A DNA stretch of 64,000 bases from Erythrobacter sp. UBA1916 (GTDB taxonomy: Bacteria; Pseudomonadota; Alphaproteobacteria; Sphingomonadales; Sphingomonadaceae). Under the pieces are notes generated by a model. The model saw nothing but the letters and a program-made list of their open reading frames with translations, searched no databases and had not been told where the DNA came from. The stretch is from NCBI GenBank assembly GCA_002337385.1, contig DDFY01000030.1, forward strand, positions 40,459 through 104,458, given 5' to 3'. The position numbers were made by a program, and so were the translations under genes. Shown in pieces: positions 34,249 to 42,680 of this stretch (position 1 is the first letter of the stretch; each line of letters starts with the position of its first letter).

Positions 34249-36195
34249 ATGTCCAGCATGGTTCGACATTGCATCTATTCGCTGATCGCCCCTGTGGCGC
34301 TTTCGCACCCCGGCATCGCGCTGGCACAGCAGGCGGCTGACTGGGATTCAGCGCGCGCCAGCCTCGTCGCCTCGCAACCGGGGCGGATCGCAGCGCAGAT
34401 CGACCGTTGGGAGGCACTCTATGCCGACCGGCAGGCCACCCTGCCCTTTACCGAGTATTCGTCGTTCCTGCTCGCCAACCCGGGCTTTCCCGACGAAACG
34501 ACCCTGCGCGCTCGCGCCGAGAAGCGCTTGCGCAGCGAATTCGTGCCCGAAGCCACAATGCTCGAATATTTCGCGGCCTATCCGCCGGTCACCAACTTCG
34601 CCAAGGCGCACTATGCGCTGGCGCTGATGGGGCGCGATCCGGCCCGCTCGGAAATTCTGGCGCGCGAGGCTTGGCGCGGCGGCGAGATGAGCCCGACCGC
34701 CGAAGCGGCACTGATGGCGATGAACGGCCAGCACTTCACGCAAGACGATCAAGACCGGCGGATGAACTCCCTGCTGTGGCAACGCGACAAAGATGCCGCC
34801 GAGCGCCAGCTTGATCGCGTCGCTCCCTCAAAACGGCGCGTGTTCGCCGCGAGGCTCGCCATCCTGCAAGGCGGCGATGGCTATACCAATGCGCCGGGGG
34901 CCTTGAGCGACCCGGGCTACCTGTTCAATCGCAGCCGCGAACTGCGCCAGGAAGGCCGCACCGCCGATGCCATCTCCATGGTGGCGAACGGCCCTGCCCT
35001 GTCGCACCTGCCGCTCGACCAGACCGCCTGGATCACCGAGCTGCTCGCCCTTGGCCGCGCGGCTTCGTCGCGCGACACCGTGCGGATCGCCACCCGCGCG
35101 CTGGAAGCCTTCGCGCCGGGCACCGATATCTCCCAAGGCGAATACCGGCTGCGCGACGATTTTACCTCGCTGATGTGGGCGGGCGGCACCAATGCCTTGT
35201 GGCGTTTGGGAGACGGCAATGCCGCCGCACCGCTGTTCTACAACTATGGCGCCGCCGCGCGCACGCCGCAGACGCGAACCAAAGGCTTTTTCTGGGCCGG
35301 CGAAGCGATGCGGCGCGCGGGCAACAACGCCGAGGCGACCCGCTACTACGAAATGGCCGCGGCCTACCCCGACCGCTTTTATGGCCAGCTCGCGCTGGAG
35401 CGGATGGGACGCCCGATCCCCTCGCTGGCCGGTTCCCCCAATGTCACGCCCTCGCCCGAGGCGCGCGCACGGTTCAACGCCAAGCCGCTGACACAGGCGG
35501 TCGCAGAGGTCGCTCGCGATGCGCCGTGGGCGACCGGGATCCGCTTCTACCGCGCCATCGCCGACCAGGCTGAAACGCTGGAAGACCATGTCCTGGTGGC
35601 CGATCTGGCGCGCGATATCGGTCGCCGCGACCTTGCCGTGATCGTCGGCGAGGCGGCGCAGGCCGATGGCTATTCCGGCTTCACCCGCATCGGCTACCCG
35701 CGTGTGCAAACCCCTTCCGGTGTCAACTGGACCATGGTCCACGCCCTTGCCCGGCAGGAGAGCCAGTTTGCCGAGAACGCGATCAGCCATGCCGGTGCGC
35801 GCGGGCTGATGCAGTTCATGCCCGCCACCGCGCGCGAGGAGGCCCGCTTTGCCGGGGTGCCCTTCTCCGCCGACCGGCTGATCTCCGACCCGCAGTATTC
35901 GATCCAGCTTGGCTCGAACCACATTGAACGGCTGATCCGTTATTACGACGGCAGCTATCCGCTGGCGATTGCCGCCTACAACGCGGGTCCGGGCAACGTG
36001 AACAAGTGGCTGCGCAGCAACGGCGATCCCCGCACCGGCGCGGTCGACTGGCTCGAATGGATCGAGAAGATCGAGTTCTACGAGACCAAGAATTACGTCC
36101 AGCGCGTGCTCGAAAACGCTGTCGTCTACGAGCAGCTCTATCCCGAGCAGGCCAGCTACGTGCACCCGCGTGTGGTGAGCGATTTCCTGAAGTAG
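34249..36195 (+). CDS. Soluble lytic murein transglycosylase (SLT family)
   Basis: 648 residues. A signal peptide (hydrophobic to ALAQ-QAAD), a long alpha-helical superhelix of TPR-like repeats (about 30-470), and a C-terminal GH23 domain: catalytic E504 in ALARQESQFAENAISHAGARG, then GLMQFMPATA and IAAYNAGPGNV. It cleaves the glycan strands of peptidoglycan to 1,6-anhydro products in the periplasm, like E. coli Slt70. AAGGAGAGG lies 9 bases ahead of the start ATG. Confidence 0.93.
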   Translation: MSSMVRHCIYSLIAPVALSHPGIALAQQAADWDSARASLVASQPGRIAAQIDRWEALYADRQATLPFTEYSSFLLANPGFPDETTLRARAEKRLRSEFVPEATMLEYFAAYPPVTNFAKAHYALALMGRDPARSEILAREAWRGGEMSPTAEAALMAMNGQHFTQDDQDRRMNSLLWQRDKDAAERQLDRVAPSKRRVFAARLAILQGGDGYTNAPGALSDPGYLFNRSRELRQEGRTADAISMVANGPALSHLPLDQTAWITELLALGRAASSRDTVRIATRALEAFAPGTDISQGEYRLRDDFTSLMWAGGTNALWRLGDGNAAAPLFYNYGAAARTPQTRTKGFFWAGEAMRRAGNNAEATRYYEMAAAYPDRFYGQLALERMGRPIPSLAGSPNVTPSPEARARFNAKPLTQAVAEVARDAPWATGIRFYRAIADQAETLEDHVLVADLARDIGRRDLAVIVGEAAQADGYSGFTRIGYPRVQTPSGVNWTMVHALARQESQFAENAISHAGARGLMQFMPATAREEARFAGVPFSADRLISDPQYSIQLGSNHIERLIRYYDGSYPLAIAAYNAGPGNVNKWLRSNGDPRTGAVDWLEWIEKIEFYETKNYVQRVLENAVVYEQLYPEQASYVHPRVVSDFLK

Positions 36196-36350
36196 CCGAA
36201 ACTGGCGATGCGGGCTGCAATTCGGATATCGCGCAAAGACCGTGACGCTCATGCCCGCGCTCGATAGGGAGCAGGCACGCGAGGCAATCGCATGGATCGA
36301 GGAACGGCTGCCTCCCGGGGCGCTAACATAAGCGTACAAGTGACCACCAA

Positions 36351-36848
36351 GTGACCGCACAAGACAACACCAGTCCCATCACGCCCGCCGGTCTTTCCGC
36401 GCTGAAGGCGCGTTACGATCACCTGCTCGGCACCGAGCGGCCCGAGATCGTCGAGATCGTCAGCTGGGCCGCTGGTAACGGCGACCGCAGTGAGAACGGC
36501 GACTATCTCTATGGCCGCAAGCGCATGCGCGAGATCGACCGCGAACTGAGCTACCTCGCCAAGGTGATGAAACATGCCCGCGTGGTCGACCCGGCGCAGC
36601 AGCCCGACAAGAGCCGCGTGTTCTTTGGCGCGACCGTGACCATTGCCGACGAAGACGACGAGGAACGCGTGCTCACCATCGTCGGCGACAAGGAGCAGGA
36701 CGCTGGAAAGGGCCTGGTCGGCTGGTCCACCCCGATTGCCCGCGCGCTGCGTGGAGCTGCTGTGGGCGACCTCAAGACCGTGCGGCTGCCCGGCGGCGAG
36801 AAAGAGTGGGAAGTGATCGCCATCAGCTACCCCGAGGGGCGCGACTGA
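36351..36848 (+). CDS. greB: Transcription elongation factor GreB
   Basis: 165 residues. N-terminal coiled coil with the acidic tip (NGDRSENGDYLYGRKRMREID, residues about 43-63) that reaches the RNA polymerase active site, and an FKBP-like C-terminal domain (FFGATVTIADED, later GKGLVGWSTPIARAL). GreB-type wording, with YGRKR rather than the GreA pattern. It rescues backtracked polymerase by stimulating transcript cleavage. Start is GTG, fixed by homology from TAQDNTSPITPAG. Its stop overlaps the next ATG by one base, and the one after does the same, so three genes form one coupled operon. Confidence 0.92.
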   Translation: MTAQDNTSPITPAGLSALKARYDHLLGTERPEIVEIVSWAAGNGDRSENGDYLYGRKRMREIDRELSYLAKVMKHARVVDPAQQPDKSRVFFGATVTIADEDDEERVLTIVGDKEQDAGKGLVGWSTPIARALRGAAVGDLKTVRLPGGEKEWEVIAISYPEGRD

Positions 36849-37030
36849 TGGCCGAGGTGATCAACCTGCGCGCCGTGCGCAAGGCGAAGCAGCGCGCCGA
36901 CAAGACCCGCGAGGCGGAAGCCAACCGCGCGAAATTCGGCCAGACCAAGGCCGAGAAAGCCGCGCGCAAGCAGGAGAGCGAACGCGCCAGCCGCACGCTC
37001 GACGGTGCCCGGATCGAGAAGGACGACTGA
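36848..37030 (+). CDS. DUF4169 small basic protein
   Basis: 60 residues, almost wholly helical and rich in Lys, Arg, Glu and Ala (VINLRAVRKAKQRADKTR near the start, then QTKAEKAARKQ). This is the DUF4169 family found in alphaproteobacteria; function unknown. The ATG shares a base with the greB stop (TGATG) and its own stop overlaps the next ATG in the same way. Confidence 0.8.
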   Translation: MAEVINLRAVRKAKQRADKTREAEANRAKFGQTKAEKAARKQESERASRTLDGARIEKDD

Positions 37031-37233
37031 TGCGCTCCACCTATTCCGAGGCCACCGTGCGGCTTTACCATCTCGACCACGAGGCCGAGGGCGGCGCGGC
37101 CGAAACGCTGATGTACGGCACACTGACCGAGGCCATGGCCATGGCCGCGCAGCAGCCGGAAGAGGTGCAAGCCGGGTTGTTCCTCGCCACCGACAACGAC
37201 GTGGTTGCCTATCTCGACCTTGCCGAGAGCTAA
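37030..37233 (+). CDS. Small hypothetical protein
   Basis: 67 residues, acidic, with two short beta-strand-like segments (ATVRLYHLDH and VQAGLFLATDNDVVAYL) around an alanine-rich helix. I do not recognise the family. It is the third gene of the greB operon, with TGATG coupling to the DUF4169 gene, which supports it as real. Its stop overlaps the stop of the patatin gene on the opposite strand. Confidence 0.7.
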   Translation: MRSTYSEATVRLYHLDHEAEGGAAETLMYGTLTEAMAMAAQQPEEVQAGLFLATDNDVVAYLDLAES

Positions 37234-38414
37234 GGCGTCGGCGCGCCCTTGCCGGCGTTAGCAAGCTCAGTGCCCATCGCATCGCGCACACGCGGGCCAT
37301 CCGGATTGCGCAAGTCGTAGGTGGTCAACCCTTGCCGCTGGCTGTCACGCCCGGTCCAGCAGTGATGGTCCAGCGAGAGACGGGCGTCGTCCGCCCCGGT
37401 GCGCCAATGCTCGTTCACCGTGGCGCGCGAGAATTCGTAGTCCTTCGAGAAGGTCTCGTAGAGTTCGCGGCGGTTGATCAGGTGCATGATCGACACCGCA
37501 CCCGGGCCCGGGTGACGGGTCAGCGCGATCAGGTCTGGGTCATCCGCCCATTCTTCCGGCAGTTTCTTCGCCAGTCTGTTCGCCGCCAGCCGCAGTTCCT
37601 TGATCTGCTGTAACAGATCGGTGTTGAGCCGGGTGCGGCTGGAATAGCGGATATCCTTTTCGCGCTGGATCACGTCAGACAGGTCCGTCGGCATGGCGCC
37701 GCGCGTGTGGAACAGATCGACCTGATAGATCGTCATGTCGGTCCCCTCCTCCTCGTCGATCACGAACTGGAGCGGGGTGTTGGAGACGAGGCCGCCGTCC
37801 CAATAGGGCTGGCCGTCGACCTCCACGGGAGGAAAGCCGGGCGGAAGCGCGCCTGAGGCCATGACATGCTCGGGGCCGATGCGGCACTGGCGGTTATCGA
37901 ACCAGGTGAGGTTGCCCGACAGCACGTTGACCGCGCCCACGCTGAAGCGGATCGGCCCCTCGTTGAGCAGGTCGAAATCGACCAGCTCGGTCAAGGTTCG
38001 CCTTAGCGGCGAGGTATCGTAAAAGCTGCTGCCCCCGAACAGGCCTGTGGGTGCAGTCAATCCGGGCAAGCGTGGCCGGAAGAACCCCGGCAACCCTGCG
38101 CTCGCGACCAGGGCAGCGGACGCCTCGTTAAACCAGCGGCGCGCCGGGCCACTGTCGGCAGGGGCAATGGCCGTGAGTTCGGAACTGACCAGATCCCAGA
38201 ACTGCCGCAGCTTGCCGACCGCCGCATCAGGCGCGTTGCCAGCAATGATGGCGGAATTGATCGCGCCGATGGAAATGCCTGCAACCCAATCGGGACGGGC
38301 TCCCTTGGCGCACAGGCTCTCGAACACACCGGCCTGATAGGCCCCAAGCGCGCCGCCACCCTGCAACACGAGGACCTGTGGCGGCGCCGAACGGCTTGAG
38401 GCTTGTTGGGTCAT
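37230..38414 (-). CDS. Patatin-like phospholipase
   Basis: 394 residues. Oxyanion motif QGGGALGAYQAGVFE at about 16-30, nucleophile serine in GISIGAINSAI, and the catalytic aspartate in YWDGGLVSNTPL; then a C-terminal DUF3734-type region. It would hydrolyse lipid acyl esters, acting as a phospholipase or thioesterase. No signal peptide is seen, so it is probably cytoplasmic. It ends against the greB operon and starts 56 bases from the flotillin stop on the same strand. Confidence 0.88.
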   Translation of the reverse strand: MTQQASSRSAPPQVLVLQGGGALGAYQAGVFESLCAKGARPDWVAGISIGAINSAIIAGNAPDAAVGKLRQFWDLVSSELTAIAPADSGPARRWFNEASAALVASAGLPGFFRPRLPGLTAPTGLFGGSSFYDTSPLRRTLTELVDFDLLNEGPIRFSVGAVNVLSGNLTWFDNRQCRIGPEHVMASGALPPGFPPVEVDGQPYWDGGLVSNTPLQFVIDEEEGTDMTIYQVDLFHTRGAMPTDLSDVIQREKDIRYSSRTRLNTDLLQQIKELRLAANRLAKKLPEEWADDPDLIALTRHPGPGAVSIMHLINRRELYETFSKDYEFSRATVNEHWRTGADDARLSLDHHCWTGRDSQRQGLTTYDLRNPDGPRVRDAMGTELANAGKGAPTP

Positions 38415-38470
38415 TGCCGCTATATGGGCCGTCCGATGCTGCGCTGCAACATCGGACGGCTAACCAGCGA

Positions 38471-40195
38471 TCAGTCCTCGCCTTTTTCGGTGTCCGCGGG
38501 CTCATCATCGGCAGGAGCGCTGTCGTCGTGCTCTTCCTCTGCTGCAGACGCGGCCGACTCGGTGGCCTGAACGCCAGCCGCAGCCAGACCGCCCAGCGAA
38601 CTGCCATCGAGGCCCAGTTCCTTCATCAGGCCATCGAGCACAGGCGCCTGCGCGCGATAGGCCAGCGCGGCGCTGACCGCATCGGTGGCGAGGTTGCCGC
38701 TTGAGCCACCGGGCCCTGCCACACTGGTGCTGGCTCCGCCCTTCCCCTGCGTAAGCCCATCGACCTGCACGATCTTGATCGAGTCGATCGCTTCCATCGG
38801 CTTGGCGCTTTCGCGGATCACCTCGGGCAGCACTTTCAGCAGCGCCATCTTGGTCTGCAGGCTGATCTGATCCGACGAGAGGATATTGGCCGCCTCGTTG
38901 ATCGCCCGCTGGCCAGCTGCCTCGACTTCGAAGCGCACCCGCGCAGCCTCAGCCCGCAGCCGTTCGGCGTCGGCCTCGCCCTGGGCTTCGAACTTGATCG
39001 CCTCGGCCCGGTTGCTGGCGGCGTCCTTCTCGGCCTCCGCCTCGACCTTGATCTTGATCGCGTCGCGTTCGGCGATCTTGGCGGCCTCGATCAGCTCGAT
39101 CTTCTTCTGACGCTCGGCCACCTCGCTTTCGCGGCTGGTTGCAACCTGTTCCTCGGCGGCGACCGCCTTGGCACGCGCGGCATCGGCCTCGGCCTTGGCC
39201 TGACTTTCCTCGCGGCTCTTGTTCTGGACCGCGATCTGCTGCTCCTGCCGGGCGATTTCGAGCGCGCGGACCTGGTCGATCCGTGCTTCCTCGACCAGTC
39301 GGTCAGCCTCGATCTGCTGGGCATCAACGAGCTTCTTGGCCTCGATCCGTGCGGCATCGGCCTCGCGCTGACGCTCGGCCTGCTGGGTTGCGATTTCCGC
39401 CATCTGCGCGGCGCGGCGCACTTCGACCTCGCGCTCCTGCTCAAGCCGAGCATATTCGTTGTCGCGGCTGATCTCGAAGCTGCGCTGGTCGGCTTCGAGG
39501 TTCTTGGTCTCGATCTGGACACGCGTATCCTGCTCGATGTCATTACGCAGCTTCTTGCGCGCTTCGATCTGCTCGGTCAGCTTGGTGAGGCCCTCGGCAT
39601 CGAAGGCGTTGTTGGCGTTGAAGTGCTCGATGCTGGTCTGGTCGAGCCCGGTCAGCGAGACCGATTCCAGCTCCAGCCCGTTCATGGCCAGATCGTTCGA
39701 GCTGACCTGCTGCACCTTCTGCACGAAGTCCGCGCGCTGCTCGTGCAGCTCGTTCATCGTCATGCCGGCAGCAACGCTGCGCAGCGCATCGACAAACTTG
39801 CCTTCGACCAGATCCTTGAGCGCTTCGGGCTGCATGGTGCGCATGCCGAGCGTCTGCGCGGCCATGGCGATCGCCTCGGCATCGGGCTTCACGCGAACGT
39901 AGAATTCCGCCTTCACGTCGATCCGCAGGCGGTCGAGCGTGATCAGCGCCTCGCCGTCGCGGCGCACCACCGCCAGCACCAGCGTGTTCATGTTGACCGG
40001 CATGGTCTCGTGGAAGATCGGGAAAACCAGCGCGCCGCCGTTCATGACGACCCTCTCGCCGCCCACACCGGTGCGCACGAAGGCGATTTCCTTCGATGCG
40101 CGGCGGTACATCTTCAGCAGCATGATGACGACCGCCAGCACGAGGATGACGATCCCCGCGGTTCCTATCAGGCCAATGTCAAGCAAAGCGTTCAT
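38471..40195 (-). CDS. Flotillin-like SPFH/band 7 protein
   Basis: 574 residues. One N-terminal membrane helix (residues 8-27: IGLIGTAGIVILVLAVVIM), an SPFH/PHB domain (about 30-200), a long coiled coil rich in A, E, R and K (about 215-420), and a C-terminal flotillin segment with VLPEVIRESAKPMEAIDSIKI. The tail is acidic (EEEHDDSAPADDEPAD). It probably scaffolds membrane microdomains. Its upstream neighbour encodes a YqiJ/NfeD-like membrane protein, the usual partner of YqiK-type flotillins, 27 bases away. Confidence 0.9.
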   Translation of the reverse strand: MNALLDIGLIGTAGIVILVLAVVIMLLKMYRRASKEIAFVRTGVGGERVVMNGGALVFPIFHETMPVNMNTLVLAVVRRDGEALITLDRLRIDVKAEFYVRVKPDAEAIAMAAQTLGMRTMQPEALKDLVEGKFVDALRSVAAGMTMNELHEQRADFVQKVQQVSSNDLAMNGLELESVSLTGLDQTSIEHFNANNAFDAEGLTKLTEQIEARKKLRNDIEQDTRVQIETKNLEADQRSFEISRDNEYARLEQEREVEVRRAAQMAEIATQQAERQREADAARIEAKKLVDAQQIEADRLVEEARIDQVRALEIARQEQQIAVQNKSREESQAKAEADAARAKAVAAEEQVATSRESEVAERQKKIELIEAAKIAERDAIKIKVEAEAEKDAASNRAEAIKFEAQGEADAERLRAEAARVRFEVEAAGQRAINEAANILSSDQISLQTKMALLKVLPEVIRESAKPMEAIDSIKIVQVDGLTQGKGGASTSVAGPGGSSGNLATDAVSAALAYRAQAPVLDGLMKELGLDGSSLGGLAAAGVQATESAASAAEEEHDDSAPADDEPADTEKGED

Positions 40196-40222
40196 GTATT
40201 TTCCCTCCGAAATCTATATTGT

Positions 40223-40876
40223 TCAATTGTTTATCGGCCCTAGCCGCGCTGGCGACAGCGCCATGGCGAAGAATGCCTGTCCCTCGCGGCGCACGATCAG
40301 CACGGCTTCGCCCGCGGAAATCGCGTTGCCCGCCTCATGCGGCTCCACCATGACATAGTGCGCCTGGCCGTGATGATCGTAGACCTTGGCCCGTGCCGGG
40401 GAGCCTGAGCGGGCCGTGCCTTCGGTGATCGTGCCGCGCTTGCCCACAAGGCTGTCGAGCCCGACAGCACTGGTCTCGTCGCGCGGCAACAGCCGGCCCA
40501 GCGGGCGAACCAGCACCGAAGTAACTGGCAGTGACGAACCCGCCGCAATCAGCGCGGCAAGCGCGGGGTAGAGCGGACCGCCAGTCAGCGAGATGGCGAA
40601 GGCCTGCAGGCTCATCCCGATCAGCGCAAAGGCGAGCAGGAACACCAGCAGCCAGACCATCAGCGGCACCTTGCCAAGCCCGAACAGCGTCAGCAGCGCG
40701 CCGCCGAACCCGGCAGACGTCGCATCGGCGTCCATTCCGGCACCAGCATCGGCGCCGGGATCAAGGTCGGCATCGACGTCGAAATCGCCGAGGCCAATAA
40801 GCTGGAACAGCAAGACCAGGCCCATCAGCCCAAAGGCGATGGCAAAAGGCAGGTTATAGGTGGCAAGCAGGCTCAT
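40223..40876 (-). CDS. YqiJ/NfeD-like inner-membrane protein, partner of flotillin
   Basis: 217 residues. Three hydrophobic segments (about 10-28, 72-98, 103-120) with an Asp-rich loop (FDVDADLDPGADAGAGMDAD) between the first two, then a C-terminal OB-fold domain (GLDSLVGKRGTITEGTA, later AISAGEAVLIVRREG) as in NfeD proteins. NfeD/YqiJ proteins are nearly always paired with flotillins, and this gene directly precedes one. Its molecular role is not settled. The 205 bases upstream to the divergent gene at 41082 hold no recognisable gene. Confidence 0.83.
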   Translation of the reverse strand: MSLLATYNLPFAIAFGLMGLVLLFQLIGLGDFDVDADLDPGADAGAGMDADATSAGFGGALLTLFGLGKVPLMVWLLVFLLAFALIGMSLQAFAISLTGGPLYPALAALIAAGSSLPVTSVLVRPLGRLLPRDETSAVGLDSLVGKRGTITEGTARSGSPARAKVYDHHGQAHYVMVEPHEAGNAISAGEAVLIVRREGQAFFAMALSPARLGPINN

Positions 40877-41081
40877 CGCAGCATTCGCCGCATGGACTAC
40901 CCGGGCGGCGCCTTCCTAGTTGAGGCACGACAATCGCGCCCTTCAGGCCAGGTTACCCGGTGCCTCTTCCCGCGCCAGCTTTATGGCATAACCCCCGTGA
41001 TTTTTCCAGAAAAACCGGTATCGACAGATACGATTTCGCTCCGATTTTGGGTTAGCGCGATGGTTAGGATAGAGAAGCGCC

Positions 41082-41564
41082 ATGCTGCGACTTTCTTTCC
41101 TTGCCCTGCTCGCCTTGTCCGCCCCGCTTAGCGCAAAAGATTCGCTGGGCATTTACGGCGAATGGGGTGCGTTCCGCGACGAGCAAGGGCCCCGCTGCTA
41201 TGCCGTTGCCATGCCCACCCGCGCCAGTGGTGAGCAAGAATTTGCCGCCTTTGCCGCCGTCTCCAACTGGCCGACCAGACGCGTGCGCGGGCAAGTCCAC
41301 TTTCGCACGAGCCGAAGGATAGGAGAGGATGCGCGGGTGACACTGCGCGTCGGGCGCGAGAGCTTCACGCTGACGGGCAGCGCCAACAATGCCTGGGCCG
41401 AAAACGCCAACGACGATGCCGCCATCGTCGCCGCGATGCGAGGAGCCACTGCTATGGTGCTTCGGACGCGTGATGCGAATGGACGCCTCTTCACCAACAC
41501 CTACGATCTCACCGGCGTCTCCAGCGCCGTCGATGCCGCCAGCCTCGGCTGCACAGAGCAATGA
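41082..41564 (+). CDS. Secreted protein similar to invasion-associated locus B family
   Basis: 160 residues. Signal peptide MLRLSFLALLALSAPLSAKD (cleavage after SAK or SA). The mature part has GEWGAFRDEQGPRCYAVAMP and SNWPTRRVRGQVHFRTS, an arrangement seen in IalB-type periplasmic proteins, with two cysteines (CYAV and the last GC) that could form a disulfide. The family assignment is tentative. No operon partner. It lies convergent with the outer-membrane barrel gene, with a bidirectional-looking hairpin between them. Confidence 0.65.
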   Translation: MLRLSFLALLALSAPLSAKDSLGIYGEWGAFRDEQGPRCYAVAMPTRASGEQEFAAFAAVSNWPTRRVRGQVHFRTSRRIGEDARVTLRVGRESFTLTGSANNAWAENANDDAAIVAAMRGATAMVLRTRDANGRLFTNTYDLTGVSSAVDAASLGCTEQ

Positions 41565-41599
41565 TACTGCGATCGCACGTGCAGATCGGCTGAGAATGC

Positions 41600-41631
41600 A
41601 AAAAGGGCCGGAGGATCACTCCCCCGGCCCC
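41600..41631 (-). terminator. Intrinsic terminator of the outer-membrane barrel gene
   Basis: On the minus strand, GGGCCGG ... CCGGCCC (7-bp stem, 12-base loop) followed by TTTTT. Placed 27 bases past the barrel gene stop. The plus strand of the same hairpin is followed only by ATTT, so it works less well for the gene at 41082. Confidence 0.82.
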
Positions 41632-41657
41632 ATTTAGACGTTGCTTATCGCAAGCGT

Positions 41658-42320
41658 TTAGAAGCGATAGCCAAGGCCCACCATCACCTGGTGACGGTCA
41701 AGGTCGACATCGAAACGGTCGCTCTCGAGGCCGCTCGGCGCTTCGAATTCGCCTTCCTCGTAGTTCGAATAACGATACTCGACCTTGCCGAAGAAGTTCT
41801 GGCCGAATGCCTGCTCGACACCGGCACCCAGGCGCCAGCCGTCGAGGTCCACATCGGTGCCGACATCGGTGGTGTTGTCAGTCGCCAGAACGTTCATGCG
41901 GGCGTTGGTGTAGCCGCCCTTGGCATAGACCAGCGTGCTCGGCGTAACGGGAACACCGGCGCGCACACCGACATAAAGGTCACGCCCGGCATCGATGTTC
42001 GACACGCCGAAGTTGGTGAGGTTGGTGGTGTCATAGTCGGTCTTGGCTTCGGATTCGAGCCACTCACCTTCGACACCCAGCACCGCGCCGCCTACGGCGA
42101 AGTCGTAGCCGACGCCAACACCGTAAGCGACGTCGTCGATCGACTGGTCGATGTCGTCGACGTTGTCGATATCGGTGCTCGAGCCCGGACGGACGCTGTC
42201 GTAACCGATGATCCCTTCAATGCGCGGACCGGTAAAGGTCGAACTGTCCTGCGCCATGGCGGGGGTCGCGAGCGCAATGCTCGACAGGCCGGCGATAAGA
42301 AGTGCGCGTTGGGTATTCAT
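41658..42320 (-). CDS. Outer-membrane beta-barrel protein
   Basis: 220 residues. Signal peptide (MNTQRALLIAGLSSIALATP ends near AMAQD). The rest alternates aromatic and polar residues in strands, e.g. VGYDFAVGGAVLGVEGEW, DLYVGVRAGVPVTPSTLVYAKGGY, NFFGKVEYRYSNY, and ends in VGLGYRF with the C-terminal Phe that BAM recognises. It resembles the OmpA-like/Omp25-type eight-stranded barrels. Function probably structural or porin-like. GGAGT 7 bases before ATG 42320 decides the start over an ATG 27 bases upstream. An intrinsic terminator follows. Confidence 0.88.
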   Translation of the reverse strand: MNTQRALLIAGLSSIALATPAMAQDSSTFTGPRIEGIIGYDSVRPGSSTDIDNVDDIDQSIDDVAYGVGVGYDFAVGGAVLGVEGEWLESEAKTDYDTTNLTNFGVSNIDAGRDLYVGVRAGVPVTPSTLVYAKGGYTNARMNVLATDNTTDVGTDVDLDGWRLGAGVEQAFGQNFFGKVEYRYSNYEEGEFEAPSGLESDRFDVDLDRHQVMVGLGYRF

Positions 42321-42347
42321 ATTCTTACTCCATTTCGTAATCATCAC

Positions 42348-42680
42348 ACACTGATCATGTGCGTGGATTGCTGAAATGGGTATCGAGGCTGCTCCGTTCC
42401 ATTAACCTCACACAACAAAAGTTTTGTGGTAAAATTGCCACACAGCCGTGAGCCAAGCCGAGATTTGTGTGCGACGAACGGGCGGAACCAAGGCCAAGCA
42501 GCGCCATTTGCGCGCGCGAAGGCCCCGTTCCGGCGCAGGTTTCAGGCGCTCTGGCGCGGATTCTGGCGGGATCCGCCGCTTGTCGCCAATTCAAAACGGC
42601 TCGGCCCGGGAACCCCGGATCGGGCTGACAAACCATGCTGCTTTCCAACCGGCCCCCGCGCGACTATATGGCGCAGTCTC
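42348..42680. promoter_or_regulatory. 333-base divergent region with overlapping inverted repeats
   Basis: No gene is seen here (between the barrel gene and rlmN). It holds ACAAAA-G-TTTTGT (42415-42427) and the overlapping TGTGG-N8-CCACA (42425-42442); TAAAAT at 42430-42435 inside the second could be a -10 for rlmN. The AT-rich patch stands out in a GC-rich surround and is the likely site of both promoters and a regulator. Confidence 0.45.

Noticed and set aside
36251..36331. A 26-codon frame ahead of greB (MPALDREQAREAIAWIEE start).
   Set aside because: Too short to support, no recognised match and no clear ribosome site; it could be a decayed gene end.
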